DNA of 64,000 bases from NCBI GenBank assembly GCA_027625915.1, contig JANTQA010000060.1, forward strand, positions 3,286,001-3,350,000. Reading direction: 5' to 3'. The notes under the pieces are model-generated. The model was not told where the DNA came from. It ran no database searches and was given only the letters and a program-made list of their open reading frames with translations. Of this stretch, positions 11,862 through 23,890 are shown piece after piece (positions within the stretch are counted from its first letter, which is position 1; every line of letters starts with the position of its first letter). The stretch is from Anaeramoeba flamelloides (Eukaryota; Metamonada; Anaeramoebidae). The position numbers and the translations under genes were made by a program.

Positions 11862-14800
11862 TTTAATAAGTTGATCAAATTAAAAAATTGGTTAATTTTT
11901 AAAAAAAATAATAACTTTATCCTGTTTTTTTTTACATAAAAAAATAAATTAAAGGTATTTAATGTTGAAAAAAACGTTAAAAAAACCAAATTAATCACAA
12001 TAATAAATATTTTATCGTTACAGGATTGGTTTTAAATGAATCTTAAAAGTCCACTTGGTTTTTTTGTTTTTTTATTTCGAAAAAATCTTTGGAACATCCA
12101 GATTGTTTCACTAATACTCAATTCCCTCCAAAAAGGAATCATTTTACTTCAAACATAATTTTTTGTGTAAAAAAAAAATTATAATTTGAATCAATCCATT
12201 CCTCGTTTACTATTATAAAAAAAAAGAACAAACCAATTTTTAATTGGAAAACTTTCTGACAATTAATACGGGGATCAATTCCTAAAAGAAAAATAAAATA
12301 TTTAAAAACAAAATGAAGAACTAAACACAAGAACAGTTTTTCGAATACACCCTTTTAGGTATGTTGTTTTCATTCTGTTTTATCTCTTCTTTAAGAATTG
12401 TTGGAATATTTAGCTATTTTTGAGATCTCTAGAACAACTCGAATAAATATTTCATATTTGACAGGTAAGCAATTTCCAAAAAAGTGGAGTAAATTTTTTA
12501 CAAAATATATTTATTAAATTCAATCTTCTAATCAGTATTTGAATATACAAAATCATTAAACACAATTTATTGGTTCTTGATAATAATTCAATTTGTTTCT
12601 GAGTCATGTATCACATAAATAAAAGGTATTAATTTTTCTAAAGTCGAATTTATATGATATTTATTAGGTGAAAATTGGTTTTTATAATTTTTTTGTTGAT
12701 CCAAAAAATTGTTTTATTAACTTGTTTCATTTCAACAAATTTCACAATAAAATTGAAATACATATAACTGTATTTTATTGTTTAAAATCATTTGTAACCT
12801 TTCCATATTTCCACTTTTTTATTGAAATTGATCATACATGGCTTTACCAAAAAAAGTGCGATTTTTTTTTAATTTTTTTTAGGAAATAATTCAATGAGCA
12901 TATTTTGAATTAAAGATGTTAGTCATTGATTCAATTATATTAATCTTAAACTTAATTTTTTATTCTCAATTAACGAATACCTAGGCTCACAAATATGATT
13001 TTTAATGACCTGTAAAAAAAAAATATCCCATTTATTTTGGAAATATCTTCGATCTAAAAGATTGTTTTTCTTGGTTATGTTGATAAAACAATTCATGGAT
13101 TATTCTTTGAAGTTTTTTTTGCATCTTCTTTTTGTTGATTTAACGATTTTTTTTTTTAGTAAGGTTTGGCAATTAAAAAACTTGTTTAGAACTATTTTTT
13201 CCAAATTTTTGTCTTTTTAAATCAAATAATTTCAAGGCTGCAAACGAAAAATAAACTCGTTGATAGAACAACCTATCTTTTAATTAGGCTAATAAATTCC
13301 ATGAAATTTTCTAGCATTTTTTATCCTTTTTTGATTTTTCTATTTTTTACAAAGTATTAAGTAATTATTTGATTGTTATTTGGTAACAATTTGAAAAAAA
13401 AACACTTTCCTACCAACACCAGCCTCTACACCACACTTAAAGATTGGACCCACATTTTTTTAATACAGAAAACATGAAAAAAGTTTGAATTAAATAAAAA
13501 TTTTCACTTTATTATAATTAAAAAATCCAAAAAGTTTTAATTCTGATAAATTTTTCACTTTTTTAAAAATAGAAAAGTTGACAAAATATTTTGGAAAAAG
13601 TCTTTACTGTCTTAAAATGATTGTAATTTGAATTAATTAATAACCAAATAAAAATAAAAATTTTTTTCAATTCATCTTTACAATTGGGACCTAACTGAAA
13701 TAATAAATTGAAAAAAAAAAAAAAAAATATCCTTTAGTCTCCAAGAACAACTCAAAATAAAATCTGATTAGTAATCCACTTATACTATTCGATGTAAAAT
13801 AAATTGAACAAAATTTTCATTCACCTTTTTAAAAAAAGATTTTTAAATCAAGCAAAATTTTAAATTTTTAATTTCAAAAAATCAGCTTAAATTCTTAAAA
13901 CCCCCTTTAGAATTGGGGACTTATATGATTTTGTTTTAATTTTTGGTAGGTGATTTTTTGGGAAAGTGAAAGGAAAATTTTGATTTTTATATTTTGCAAT
14001 TAATAGTAAGTTATTCTAAATATCTAACAAACTGATATATTAATAATTAAAAAAAATAAAACCAAAAACTAGAAAAAAGTGAGTCACCTTTTTTGAAATG
14101 AGCATTACAGATTTTTATTACTGAAATTTAACTGAAAAAAAGTTAACAAGTAGATTTTTTGATAAAAATTAAATTCATTTTAAAAGTAATTACATAGTCT
14201 CAATTTTCTTAGTGGTTATTTGTCTTTTTGAAGATCTTGATTTTACTCAACATGATTTTTTGCAAAAAAAAAAGTATCAAAAAAAAAAAAAAAAAAAATA
14301 GTAAAAAAAAAAAGAAAAAGAAAAACAAAAATTTGAAAAAGCAAAATAAAAGAAAAAGCAAAATTCAAAACAAAAATTTGTAAAATTAGAAAAAATGATT
14401 TGATCTATAAATTTGAAAATTTTTTTTGATAAGAATATTGGAATAAACCCTCAAAAAAACTTGTATTAACATTATAAAGTGAGTCAAAATTTTTGACAAA
14501 ATAGTTGATCTTTTTTTTTATTTTAGCCAAAAAACTCCTAATGAAGTTCGTAAATATCAAAAAAAACACTCTCATTCTAAATTGATAATTTATTTTTAAG
14601 GGGGTAAGTGCATTTTTCATTTTTTGAGTGCCACACTTTATGTGAAACTGAATTCTTCAAATCATTTCTTTAGTCAAATACATTGATATTTTCATAAATA
14701 CTAGAGTGGAATATATTCTAGTATAAGATATTTTCATACCAATAAAAAAAAAGCAAATCAAAAAAATGATAAAATTGATCAAAAAAAAATAAATAAAAAT

Positions 14801-15984
14801 CATTTATTACTTGATCTTATCTATAACATTTTACACAATTACTTATTCTTGATTTGATTTTATTTTTAATTCTTTATGAAAACAATTCTGTTTGGAAAAT
14901 TTTTGATAAACAAATTACTGTTTATTTCAAAAGAATTTCCATATTGAATTTAAAAATCATATATGTCATCTAATTCTTCCAATTTTGTTCAGAAAATCAT
15001 AGATTTTTTTAATTCTTCTTGAAAATAAGGGTTTATTGGACAAATCCGTTTGATTTTATAATTATTTATTTTCCATTAAAATGAGAACTCAAAAAAAGAC
15101 TCAATCTGATTGAAATTTGTTATTGAATTTTTCAATTATTTGGATTTGAATCATATGTAACTGTTTTTTGATTCCAAGAATTCAACCCATTTATTTTAAT
15201 TTTTGAAATAGTATTCTTTGGTTTGGGCTTTGTTTGATAAAAATATTTGAAAAAAGAAATTTTTGAAAGCAAATTTGTTAGAAAAGGTTTTTTAAAATAA
15301 TAATAAAAAGTAATGGGGCAAGAAATTCAACGAAAAAAATAGTTTGTATTCATACAAACTAAGAAGGCAAAGAAAACCAATCTTCGAAAATAGGCTTTTA
15401 TCGATTTTTTTTTTTTTCATTCTTGATTTCAACAAATTTATTTGGAATGGAGTGACCTTTCGCGTTTAGTCTTCTAAAAGAAAATATTTGTTTCAAATGC
15501 AAACCCTTTCAGGTATATTTTTTTGGTTTACTTTTTGATTAATTTCAATCGTTCGTATAAACACATCTCTAGATCCAAAACCAAATTTAATAAAACCAAA
15601 AATTTGAATCAAAAAAAAAATGTTCAAAAAATTGAAAAATAAAAGATTCGGCTCTGAATTACTTTGATTCTTTTCACGAATAGACTAGCGAATGGTGTTT
15701 TGGTTCTAAAGTTTCAATATATGGTGACACTGGAAAAATTTTTTTCCAGTAATGTTAACACAATTAAAATTTTTCAAAATGTGAAAATGTACTTACTTGC
15801 TTAAATCATAAAATAAAAGTTAGTAAGAACTAAGATTATATATATATATATATTTAATATTTTATTTATTATTTTTTTTTTTATAAACAGTATTTATAAT
15901 CAAACAATAACTTTCAATGCTATTATTAAATGCAAACTATTTATAGTTATTTACAAACAATTTAATAAAAACGATAAAGATGTA
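11862..15984. other. Intergenic, upstream of FRY and downstream of CUL4
   Basis: This 4.1-kb stretch separates two minus-strand genes. ORFs here are short, biased to Phe/Lys and lack any recognisable motif. It holds repeat E (13690-14170), poly(A) runs around 14266-14300 and a TA microsatellite near 15838-15853. A slightly more GC-rich patch at 13410-13455 (CACCAGCCTCTACACC) is of unknown meaning. The FRY promoter must lie near 11862 onward but no motif could be assigned. Confidence 0.6.
13690..14170 (-). repeat. Repeat family E, copy 1 (inverse to 47890-48180)
   Basis: The reverse complement of 13985-14165 matches 47895-48075, sharing CACTTTTTT, TAGTTTTTGGTTTTATTTT and GTTAACTTTTTTTCAGT blocks in order. 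A second matching block (TACTAATCAGATTT then GTTGTTCTTG) lies at 13720-13780. Between them this copy carries extra sequence that includes the core of repeat F (TGAATGAAAATTTTGTTC, inverse, at 13800-13826). Confidence 0.6.
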
Positions 15985-17087
15985 TTATGCTACATAATGA
16001 TAGATTTTTTTTGATTTTTCATCGCGCTTTATATACCCACGGTTGATTAAACTTTCAATTCTTTCTTTAATTTCTGTATGTTCTATAGAAATAAACAGTT
16101 TTTTAATAATTTCAGAAACTAAATTTTTATGTGAAAGACTTTTTTTAAATTTCAATAATTGGACGATTTTCACTTCAATTAAATGTTTTCTTTCAAGATA
16201 TACTTTTTCTGTTATTATTTTTTTCGAAAGATTTGGATTTTTTTTTTTTTTTTTTTGTCATTGATTTTTTCTTTGTTTAAATTGATATAGGATTGTTTAA
16301 GTTCGATTTTTAAAGCCCTTTTAACTTTTAAATTTGGATTAATTTTCCAAATATTAAATTCAATTTCAGAATTTGGTAACGAATCCTTTGAGCGGGGTTC
16401 TGAAGAAGATATATCAGTGGAATTGGGGGTCGGTGTATTCCCAAGTGTAAGTTTGTCTGTTGAATCTGATGTGGGCACATGTGGTGTGGGGACTGTTGAC
16501 GAAGATGGCGCAGTTGAAGGTATAATTATTGAATGCTCTGAGCTGTGGATTAGATTTAATTCATTTAATATAATTTTTTTATTTAATCCCGTTTCGTTTA
16601 CAATTTCTTTAACGCGTACCACATCCTTGAAATTGAATATATACAGTATTAAAGCCTGTATCAGCGAGCAGTGTATCCCAAAACGCATTTTTTTTGCTTT
16701 CAGATGTGCGCGAATCACGCATTTGCTTCTTGAGTGGTTCCAGTTAATAATTCTCCCGATGTGCTTTTCTTTATAATATTTTTCAAAGTTTAAAATTGCT
16801 ATTTCAAATTTTCTTGGTAAGATTGGATTAATATTTTGATGTTTCGTAATTGGCCAATAACACCCTGTTAAAACAAACCAATTAACTCTGAATTTTGGAT
16901 GTTTAAATAAATCATTCCTCACTCTAGTGATTGGGGTTTTATTCTTAGCCTTTGCATGCTTATTAATTTTTTCACTAAATTGGTATTTTTGATTGGCGCT
17001 GTTGATATTTTCGTTATCGTTGTCATTTTTATTGTTTAGACCATTATCATCACTGCTACTACTACTATTATTACTATTACTATTATT

Positions 17088-17170
<83 letters not shown>

Positions 17171-18349
17171 GATTTGAAAAGTTTGCAAACAAGTCAATTT
17201 TTTCTCTTGAAATTTCCTTTGATAATTCAATGCTATTGTTAATATCATTAAACATAATATCTATCTTTCTTTTGAATTTAGCGCTGAGAACAATTTTCGA
17301 AATATGCAAAGCCAATTTTTTTTCAAAATCAATTTTTCTGTTTCTATTTAGCAACCTGTTCGATAAATCATATGTGTATATCGAAATAAAAATGTCATGA
17401 TCACCTGACATCGATAACAATATTAAAAGTTTTTCAATTTTTTTTTTTAAAATCGATTTCCTTCTTTGGCTAATGTGACTTTTAATTAATTTTTTTTCGA
17501 ATAAAAAATGAAAATAAGATGCAATTTCTTCTGATAAGCATGCTTTTTGTTTAATTTTAAAAATTTGTTTCATAGATTTTTTTACAATTAATATGATGGC
17601 TTCTTTTAGCGTAATTTGTTCTTTAAATACATTATTCATCATGTCATTTATTTTGTCTTGCAAATCTAATAATTTTTCAACAACGGAAAAGGGAGTGTTA
17701 TAATATTTATTGTTCAGATTTGGTTTATCATTTATTTTTTCTTTTTCTTCAGCTCTTTCCTTTTTCGGTGGGTTTTCCTTTTTTATTTGTTTTTCTTTTT
17801 TTGTTTTTTCTTTTTTCTTTTGTTTTTTCGTTTCTTTCTCTTCTTTTACTTTTTTTTTTTCCTGTTTTTCTGGATGTTTTTCTTTTTCTTTTTCTTTTGA
17901 TTTTGATTTTTCTTTTGATCTTTCTTTTGATCTTTCTTTTGATTTTTCTTTTGATTTTTCTTTTGATTTTCCTTTTGTTTCTTCTTTTTCTTTCTCTTTT
18001 TCTTCCTTTTTTTCTTCCTCTTTTTCTTCTGTTTCTTTTTCTTCTTCTTTTTCACCCTCTTTTTCATTTTCTTTCTCATTTTGTTTTGATTTTTCTTCTT
18101 CTTCCTCCTTTTCTTTATATTTTTCTTTTTCTTTTGATTTTTCTTCTTCTTTCCCTCTCTCTCCCTCTTCTTCTTCTTCTTCTTTCTCTTTTTCTTTATG
18201 TTTTTCTTTTTCTTTTTGATTTTCTTTTGATTTTTCTTTCTCTTCTTCTTTGTCTTTTGATTTTTTTCTTTTGTGGGTATTTTCTTTAGTTTTTTTTTTA
18301 AACCCTTTATCTTTATTTTTATTATCTTTATCATTAGTATCTTTGTTAA

Positions 18350-18381
<32 letters not shown>

Positions 18382-20147
18382 GAAAGAATTTTTAAAGTTT
18401 CTTTTGATATTATTTCAGAAAAATTAATTTCAAAAGTTTTTATTGCTTTTTTTTTTTTTATGAGAAATAAAATAATTAAACGTAAACCCTCCCAGTCTTG
18501 ATTTTTAAAAAGATATTTGATCCCTTTGTCGAGAAAAAATTTCAACTTTGAATCTAATAATATATTTTCTATTGAATTTATAAGAATTAATTTTGTAGAT
18601 TTATGCATTTGCTTTGAAATGATATTTTCGGTTTTGAAGCATTGCTTTAAATTAGACAAATATTGGGATATATTTTCTTTATTAACTTCAATTTTGTAAT
18701 CACTTGAAGAATACCATTTCTCTGTTGATTCAAGAAATAATGGAAAAAAACATGAATGGTAAATTTCAATCGTTTGAAATAATTGGTTTACTTTTTTAAA
18801 TATTCTTAAATCAATCTTGTGATCACCAAGTCGATAGCATTGTGCAAAATTAATTTGTGCCTTAATCAATTTTTGTAAAACTCGATTATTGCTTTGAAGA
18901 CATTTCCTGAAAATTTCCAGTCCTAAGTCCCACAACGACGGAATGTCTAATTCTTCTTGAACATAAGTTCGATCGAGAGACAAAAATAAATTTCTTATTA
19001 AGACCATTTGTGAAGTGTGATCATTCCAAATGTTTAGGATTTCTTCAAGTATATTTTTATGCTTTAAATTAATTTCCTTTTCCTTTTCCTTATTTAGAAT
19101 TTCTATTTTGATTTTCTTTGTTTCTTTTTGTTTTTGTTTTTGGTTTTCGTTTTCACTTGTTTTTTCTTTTTTTGTGTCTTTTTTTGTTTCCTTTTGTTTT
19201 TCTTTTGTTTTTTTTGAAATTCTATTTGTTTTTGTTTCAATTTTGATTTCTTTCTCTTTCTCTTTCTCTTTCTCTCTCTCTTTTACTTTCACTTTCACTT
19301 TTTTTTTTTCCTGTTCTTTTTTTGTTTTTTGTTTTTCTGTGTCTTTTTTTGTTTCTTTTTGTTTTTCTTTTGTTGTTTTTGAAATTCGATTTGTTTTTGT
19401 TTCAATTTTGATTTCTTTCTCTTTCTCTTTCTCTTTCTCTTTCTCTTTCTCTTTCTCTTTCTCTTTCTCTTTCTCTTTCTCTTTCTCTTTCTCTTTCTCT
19501 TTCTCTTTCTCTTTCTCTTTCTCTTTCTCTTTCTCTTTCTCTTTCTCTTTCTTTGTTTTTCTTTCTGTTTTTATTTCTTTCTCTTTCTCTTTTTTCCTTT
19601 CTCTTTGTTTTTCTTTTTTCGATCTTTCTTTTTTGGATTTTTTTTTAAAATCAAGCAATGTATTTAATTTGTTCTCTATCTGTCTATAGCATTGGCTTTG
19701 AATTTTTTTGTACAATTGAGAAGAATAACCATGAAGGCAAAGAGAATTAACCAATTGCGATATTTCTTCAAGTGAGTCTTGTAATGGTTTCTTTTGGTGT
19801 ATTAAGGTTAATATTTTAGAAATCCTTTTCCAAGAATTATAAAAAAATTTTTTTGGGATTTCGGAAAGTAAAAAAAGATCATTTTGTTGATCTTGCCTGC
19901 GTTTGTGAAATGTTGTTCCAGAGTGATCAGAGAGAAAACTTTTTGTTTGGAATTCAAAATGTTGATAAACCGTTTGGCCATACCCTATACTTGTTTGTTT
20001 TTGGATACTAAAGGTTGGGGTTGTTAAATTGTCAATTGAAAATTGATTTTTGTTGTTCGTAATTGGTAGCCGAGGTTGAACCGAATAAGAGTCATTGTTT
20101 TCTGAAAAGTGATAATCCTTTTTAAGTTGTTGTGAATATATTGACAT
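15985..20147 (-). CDS. CUL4: Cullin-4-type scaffold of a cullin-RING ubiquitin ligase, with one apparent frame slip
   Basis: Cullins hold an RBX1 RING protein at the C-terminus and a substrate adaptor (DDB1 for CUL4) at the N-terminus. The N-terminal cullin repeat (residues about 90-165, LEEISQLVNSLCLHGYSSQL) is followed by the CUL4-like signature LFLSLDRTYV and IPSLWDLGLEIFRKCL (about 375-410). The cullin homology domain is visible at about 1086-1200 (VLTGCYWPI, HIGRIINWNHSRSKCVIRAHL). The neddylation winged helix (15985-16173) has SLSHKNLVSEI, ERIESLINRGYIKRD and terminal YHYVA; the lysine at 16152-16150 (IVQLLKFKK) sits at the usual NEDD8 site. This domain is in another frame from the main ORF; the switch falls in a 19-A run (16238-16256), where one extra A would restore one reading of about 1387 aa. 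Large EK, KEKE and poly-Asn tracts interrupt the cullin fold, making it nearly twice the family length. The chosen ATG begins MSIYSQQ; the frame stays open upstream to an ATG at 20312 inside a transposon. Confidence 0.85.
16238..16256 (-). other. Homopolymer frame switch in CUL4
   Basis: A run of 19 A on the coding strand encodes six Lys in the upstream frame, which then stops within about 30 bases. The downstream neddylation domain is read in the frame that would follow 20 (or 17) A. No GT-AG intron with matching phase explains the change: the nearest candidate (GTTAAAAGG to AATAACAG) gives phase 0 into phase 1. A sequencing or assembly length error in the run is the simplest reading. Confidence 0.7.
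17086..17170. repeat. (TTG)n microsatellite inside CUL4, encoding poly-Asn
   Basis: About 28 consecutive TTG triplets on the plus strand read as CAA-phase AAC (Asn) on the coding strand. The tract sits between the 4-helix region and the WFVLTGCYWPI block of the cullin homology domain, so it should form a disordered loop. Confidence 0.9.
19411..19552. repeat. (CTTTCT)n hexamer tract inside CUL4, encoding Glu-Lys repeats
   Basis: Over twenty tandem TTTCTC hexamers read as alternating Glu-Lys on the coding strand. A shorter block of the same hexamer recurs at 19245-19275 with the same flanking words (TTTTGTTTCAATTTTGATTTC at both 19235 and 19395), indicating a local duplication of about 150 bp within the coding region. 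Confidence 0.85.
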
Positions 20148-20200
20148 AAAAAGATTCACAAATGAAAAAACAATTAAAAAAATGATCAATACTCGATTTT

Positions 20201-20648
20201 CACAAGAAAGAATAGCACAAAAATTGTAGTCACTTTTTTTACTTGTCAACACTTTTGTTTTTTTGAAATTGTTCCAAATTTTAAAAAGAATTACAAGATG
20301 AAAATTCAACAACTTTCAATTTAAAGGTTTTTACAAGTCAAACTTTTAAAAACATGTAATTTAAACAACTTTCTGCTTTTTGGTTTTCATAAAAAGAGTT
20401 TCAGGTTATTAAAAGCGACAAATATTTTTCTTTTAGATAACTTTGAAAAATTCAATTAAATTCAAAAGGTGTATCTTTTATTAATTATTATTTTTATGCC
20501 CTTTTTTAGCTTTAAAAAGTTTGTATCAAATATTTAAAATTTGAAAAAATATAAAAGAATATCAGAAACTGAAATCTTGTAGACTGTTGGAATAAAAGTT
20601 CGTAAAATTCTTGAAATTACTTAGATGGATTGTGATACTCTTATTGTG
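20201..20648 (-). repeat. Miniature inverted-repeat element A, copy next to CUL4
   Basis: The 448-bp element begins CACAAGAAAGAATAGCAC and ends GTGATACTCTTATTGTG, which are inverse to each other and to the ends of the RPL8 copy. The left end lies 53 bp upstream of the CUL4 ATG. On the CUL4 sense strand the gene-facing end reads GTGACTACAATTTTTGTGC then TATTCTTTCTTGTG, almost identical to the end facing RPL8. No transposase is encoded; superfamily unknown. Confidence 0.8.
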
Positions 20649-21440
20649 CAGACCATAAAAATATTACTAAAATTAGAGTCACTTTTTTTTTCTAAAGGGG
20701 CTAGTTGATATGTCCTTTATATTAAAAAGTACTATTTTTTTCTGATTAATATTTTTCGAAATCTAGCATTATAACAAAATTCTATAAACCACGGAATAAA
20801 TTTTTTTAGAATCAAAACACTCTCAACTTTTGAATATCAAAAATATTTTTTGAAATTAATGTGCACTTTTTTATTTTTTTTACTGAAAAATTGTGCTGAG
20901 AAAAATTTGAAATCAAAGAAGAGGTTAAAATATTAAATTAGAAGATTTTTCCAGAGATTTTATCTTATTTAAATGACCTATTTTTAATTTTACCATTTAA
21001 AAATAAAAAAAACATTTGAAGACCAAATTAGTGCCTTTTGTAAAAAGAAAATTCCCATAATTTAGAATTTTTTTTTAGTAAATGAGTTAAAACAAGATAG
21101 TGTATCGAAAAATATACAGAATTTCAAGTTTGAATTCAATCATTTTGGTAAAAAAAGTTTTCCTGAAAAAGTTAAATTGAAACTTTATTTATTTTATTTT
21201 TTTCATTTAGTTTTTCTAATTTTTTTAAAGGGAGGAATTTGATCATTTTTCATTTTTTAGTGTTTTTTAGGGTCGTAGGTACATATTATTTTTTATTAGG
21301 CCAATTTCTAAATAAGAAATCCTTATCTAGTAATAATTTTAATATGAAAATAAATAGGTTTTTCAATTCTATGTAAAAAGGCAAATTATTTTCTCAATCT
21401 TAATTTAATTTTGGAAAAAAAAAATTTAATAAAGATTAGT

Positions 21441-21835
21441 TACTTAATAACACTTTTGTTTTTTTTTGAAATCGTACCAAATTTTAAAAAGTATTATAAG
21501 ATCAAAATTCAATAACTTTTAATTTAAAAGTTTTTACAAGTTAAAATTTTAAAAACTTGCAATTTAAACAATTTTCTGTTTTTTGGTTTTCATTCTTAAG
21601 ATTTTCGGGTTTTTGCGAGTGAATACAATTTTTCAATTTAACTTTTAAATTTTTCAATTAAATTCAAAATGTTATCTTTTGTTAATTATTATTTTTTACC
21701 CTTTTTTAGCTTATAAAAGTTTGAATCAAGTAATTAAAATGTGAAAAACTCTGAAAGAATATTAAAGAGACTGAAATCTTTCAGACTGTAGATCTGAAAG
21801 TTCTAAAAGGTCTTGAAATATTTTAAATAGAGAAT
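21441..21835. repeat. Repeat family A, diverged copy
   Basis: The interior matches the other A copies in the same order (AACACTTTTGTTTTTTT, AAATTTTAAAAAGTATTA, TTTTTGGTTTTCATT, GAAATCTTTCAGACTG). The terminal inverted repeats are not preserved. Confidence 0.7.
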
Positions 21836-23734
21836 GTTTTTTTCATCATGCAGAAAAAAAAACAAAAATCCAAAATAAACAAATAATTAAGTTTACCTTG
21901 TGATTCTCCATATAAGGATAAGTTTTCAGAAAATTACTATTGCTTAATATATACTTAATGTTTTCTTTTTAGTTGAATTTTTTTCAGATATTTGAATAAG
22001 AAATGGGTAAATTTCGAAATAATACTCTTATCTGTTTTTCAATTCAGAAAATCTGACTTTGATTTAGGGTTCTTTATCCGCCCAATGTTTTGAATATAAA
22101 GAGTCAAAAAAAAAAAACAATAAATTCTTAGAGATCACTCAAATTGCAAAATATTTCTTTGAAACAGGATTAAAAAAATTAAAATTAGGAAAAATAAAAA
22201 ACAGCAAAAAATTTTTCCTTATTATTATCCAAAGACCGATAAAATATTATTTTTGAATATAATAGTTTTTTTTTGGAATATTTGTATTTTTTTTATCTAA
22301 TAGTCACTATTTGAAGTTATAAAAGTTGTATGTCATTTTTATCTATTATTAATTTGAAGTTGAAAATTCCCCAGAACATAATTTTGCCTAATTTTATGTA
22401 GGGTTGTCTATTTAGTCGGATAATAATTTAAAATTAATTTTTCTAGAAGTTGGTTTTTGTTGTTATTTTGTATCTCTTTCTCAATCAAATGTTTTTGGTT
22501 TTTTGATTGAAAAAAAATATTTTTTATTTAATGACTTTCGATAAAATTGTATCTAAAAACATAAAAATAAATATATAAAAGAAAGTCTTGTATTTCTTCA
22601 AAACATTAACTTAAAAATTTGCAATTGTATTTTAAAGAAAAATCATGAGAAGCTTGACTTTCACTTTTGTATTAAAATATTAATTTTTAAATGTACTGAA
22701 ATGAATCAATCCTTTTTTTAATAATATCATCTAATTTTATTATTATGAGTTACAAACATGGATTTTTGGGGTTATTATGACTCCATTTATATAATTCAAA
22801 ATTTTATAGTGCTTTTTAATAAACGCCAAATAAATTTTATTTTAAAATTGTTTATTTTAAATCCAATCTATATTTAAAATTACAATTTTTTTCACCAGAA
22901 ATTAAACCTAATAAATGATTACTAATTTTTCATTTTTATTTTTTTGATAAAGTTAAGATAAATAATATATTCAAATTACAAAGTGTATTTAATCATAATT
23001 CATGTGATAAGTTATTATAGTAAATAGTTGATATTTTGAAATTTTAGGTTTTTAGACTAATAAGGCCTTTTATTTTTTTCAAAATTATGCTTTTAAACTT
23101 TTTTGGTATTGTTTCTGTAAAAAAATTGAAAGTGCAAGAATGTTGTGTTAATCAATTAAATCATAGCATTCACAGAAAGTGTTTTGCAATTGAAGGTAAA
23201 AGAGGGGGAGTACATTGTTTCCAATGGCCCAAAAAAAATGTTATGAATCCTATTATACAAAATTAAACATTGGGATTTATTTACTAATTAGCACAATTCA
23301 AAATTAACATTCTTAAGCAATTTTTTTAATAAATATTTTTTAAATGTATAAAGATCAGAAATCAAAATTATTTGTATTCAAGTAATAAAAACAAAGATTT
23401 CCAACAAACATAAAGTTACCATTTTCCCATTTATTTAATTTCAGAGATTAACATAATAAGTATCAGTACAAATAACTAAAGAATGATTATTTTAGTTTCT
23501 ATTCTTCGAAAATTATTGTATCTTCAATTTGTTACAAATTTAATAAAAAAGATTATTCATTAAATATTTATTTTTTTTATCAAAAAATAAATTATTTAAC
23601 AACTAATGAACATTTTAAGACAAATTTCTGGTAGGAATTTTTTTAAATTTGAAAGTTTTTTTATTGTTTGTTCCTTTTAAATTTGTTTCAAAAGACAATT
23701 TTTTTTTTTAATTGTTGGATGATTTTTACTATTA

Positions 23735-23890
23735 GAGGGATAATTTAGTGTTGATAAGATCAACAAATATTACAATTTGATTTATCGATTTTTAGAAACA
23801 CTGGAACAATAGATCATTCTGACAATGTACATTCAATAGCAACATACTTTAATTTTAGGGTTTTTCATAGTAAACACATTTCCCTTAAAT
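23735..23890. repeat. Foldback family B, right-arm fragment
   Basis: Matches the right arms of the B copies at 27745-27897, 35150-35293 and 47240-47390: GATAAGATCAAC, AATATTACAATTTGA, ATCGATTTTTAGAAAC, AGCAACATACTTTAATTTTAGG and a CCCTTAAAT end occur in order. No matching left arm was found, so only one end remains. Confidence 0.65.

Noticed and set aside
17710-19689. Plus-strand Phe/Ser/Leu-rich ORFs opposite CUL4
   Set aside because: Antisense shadows of the Glu/Lys tracts.
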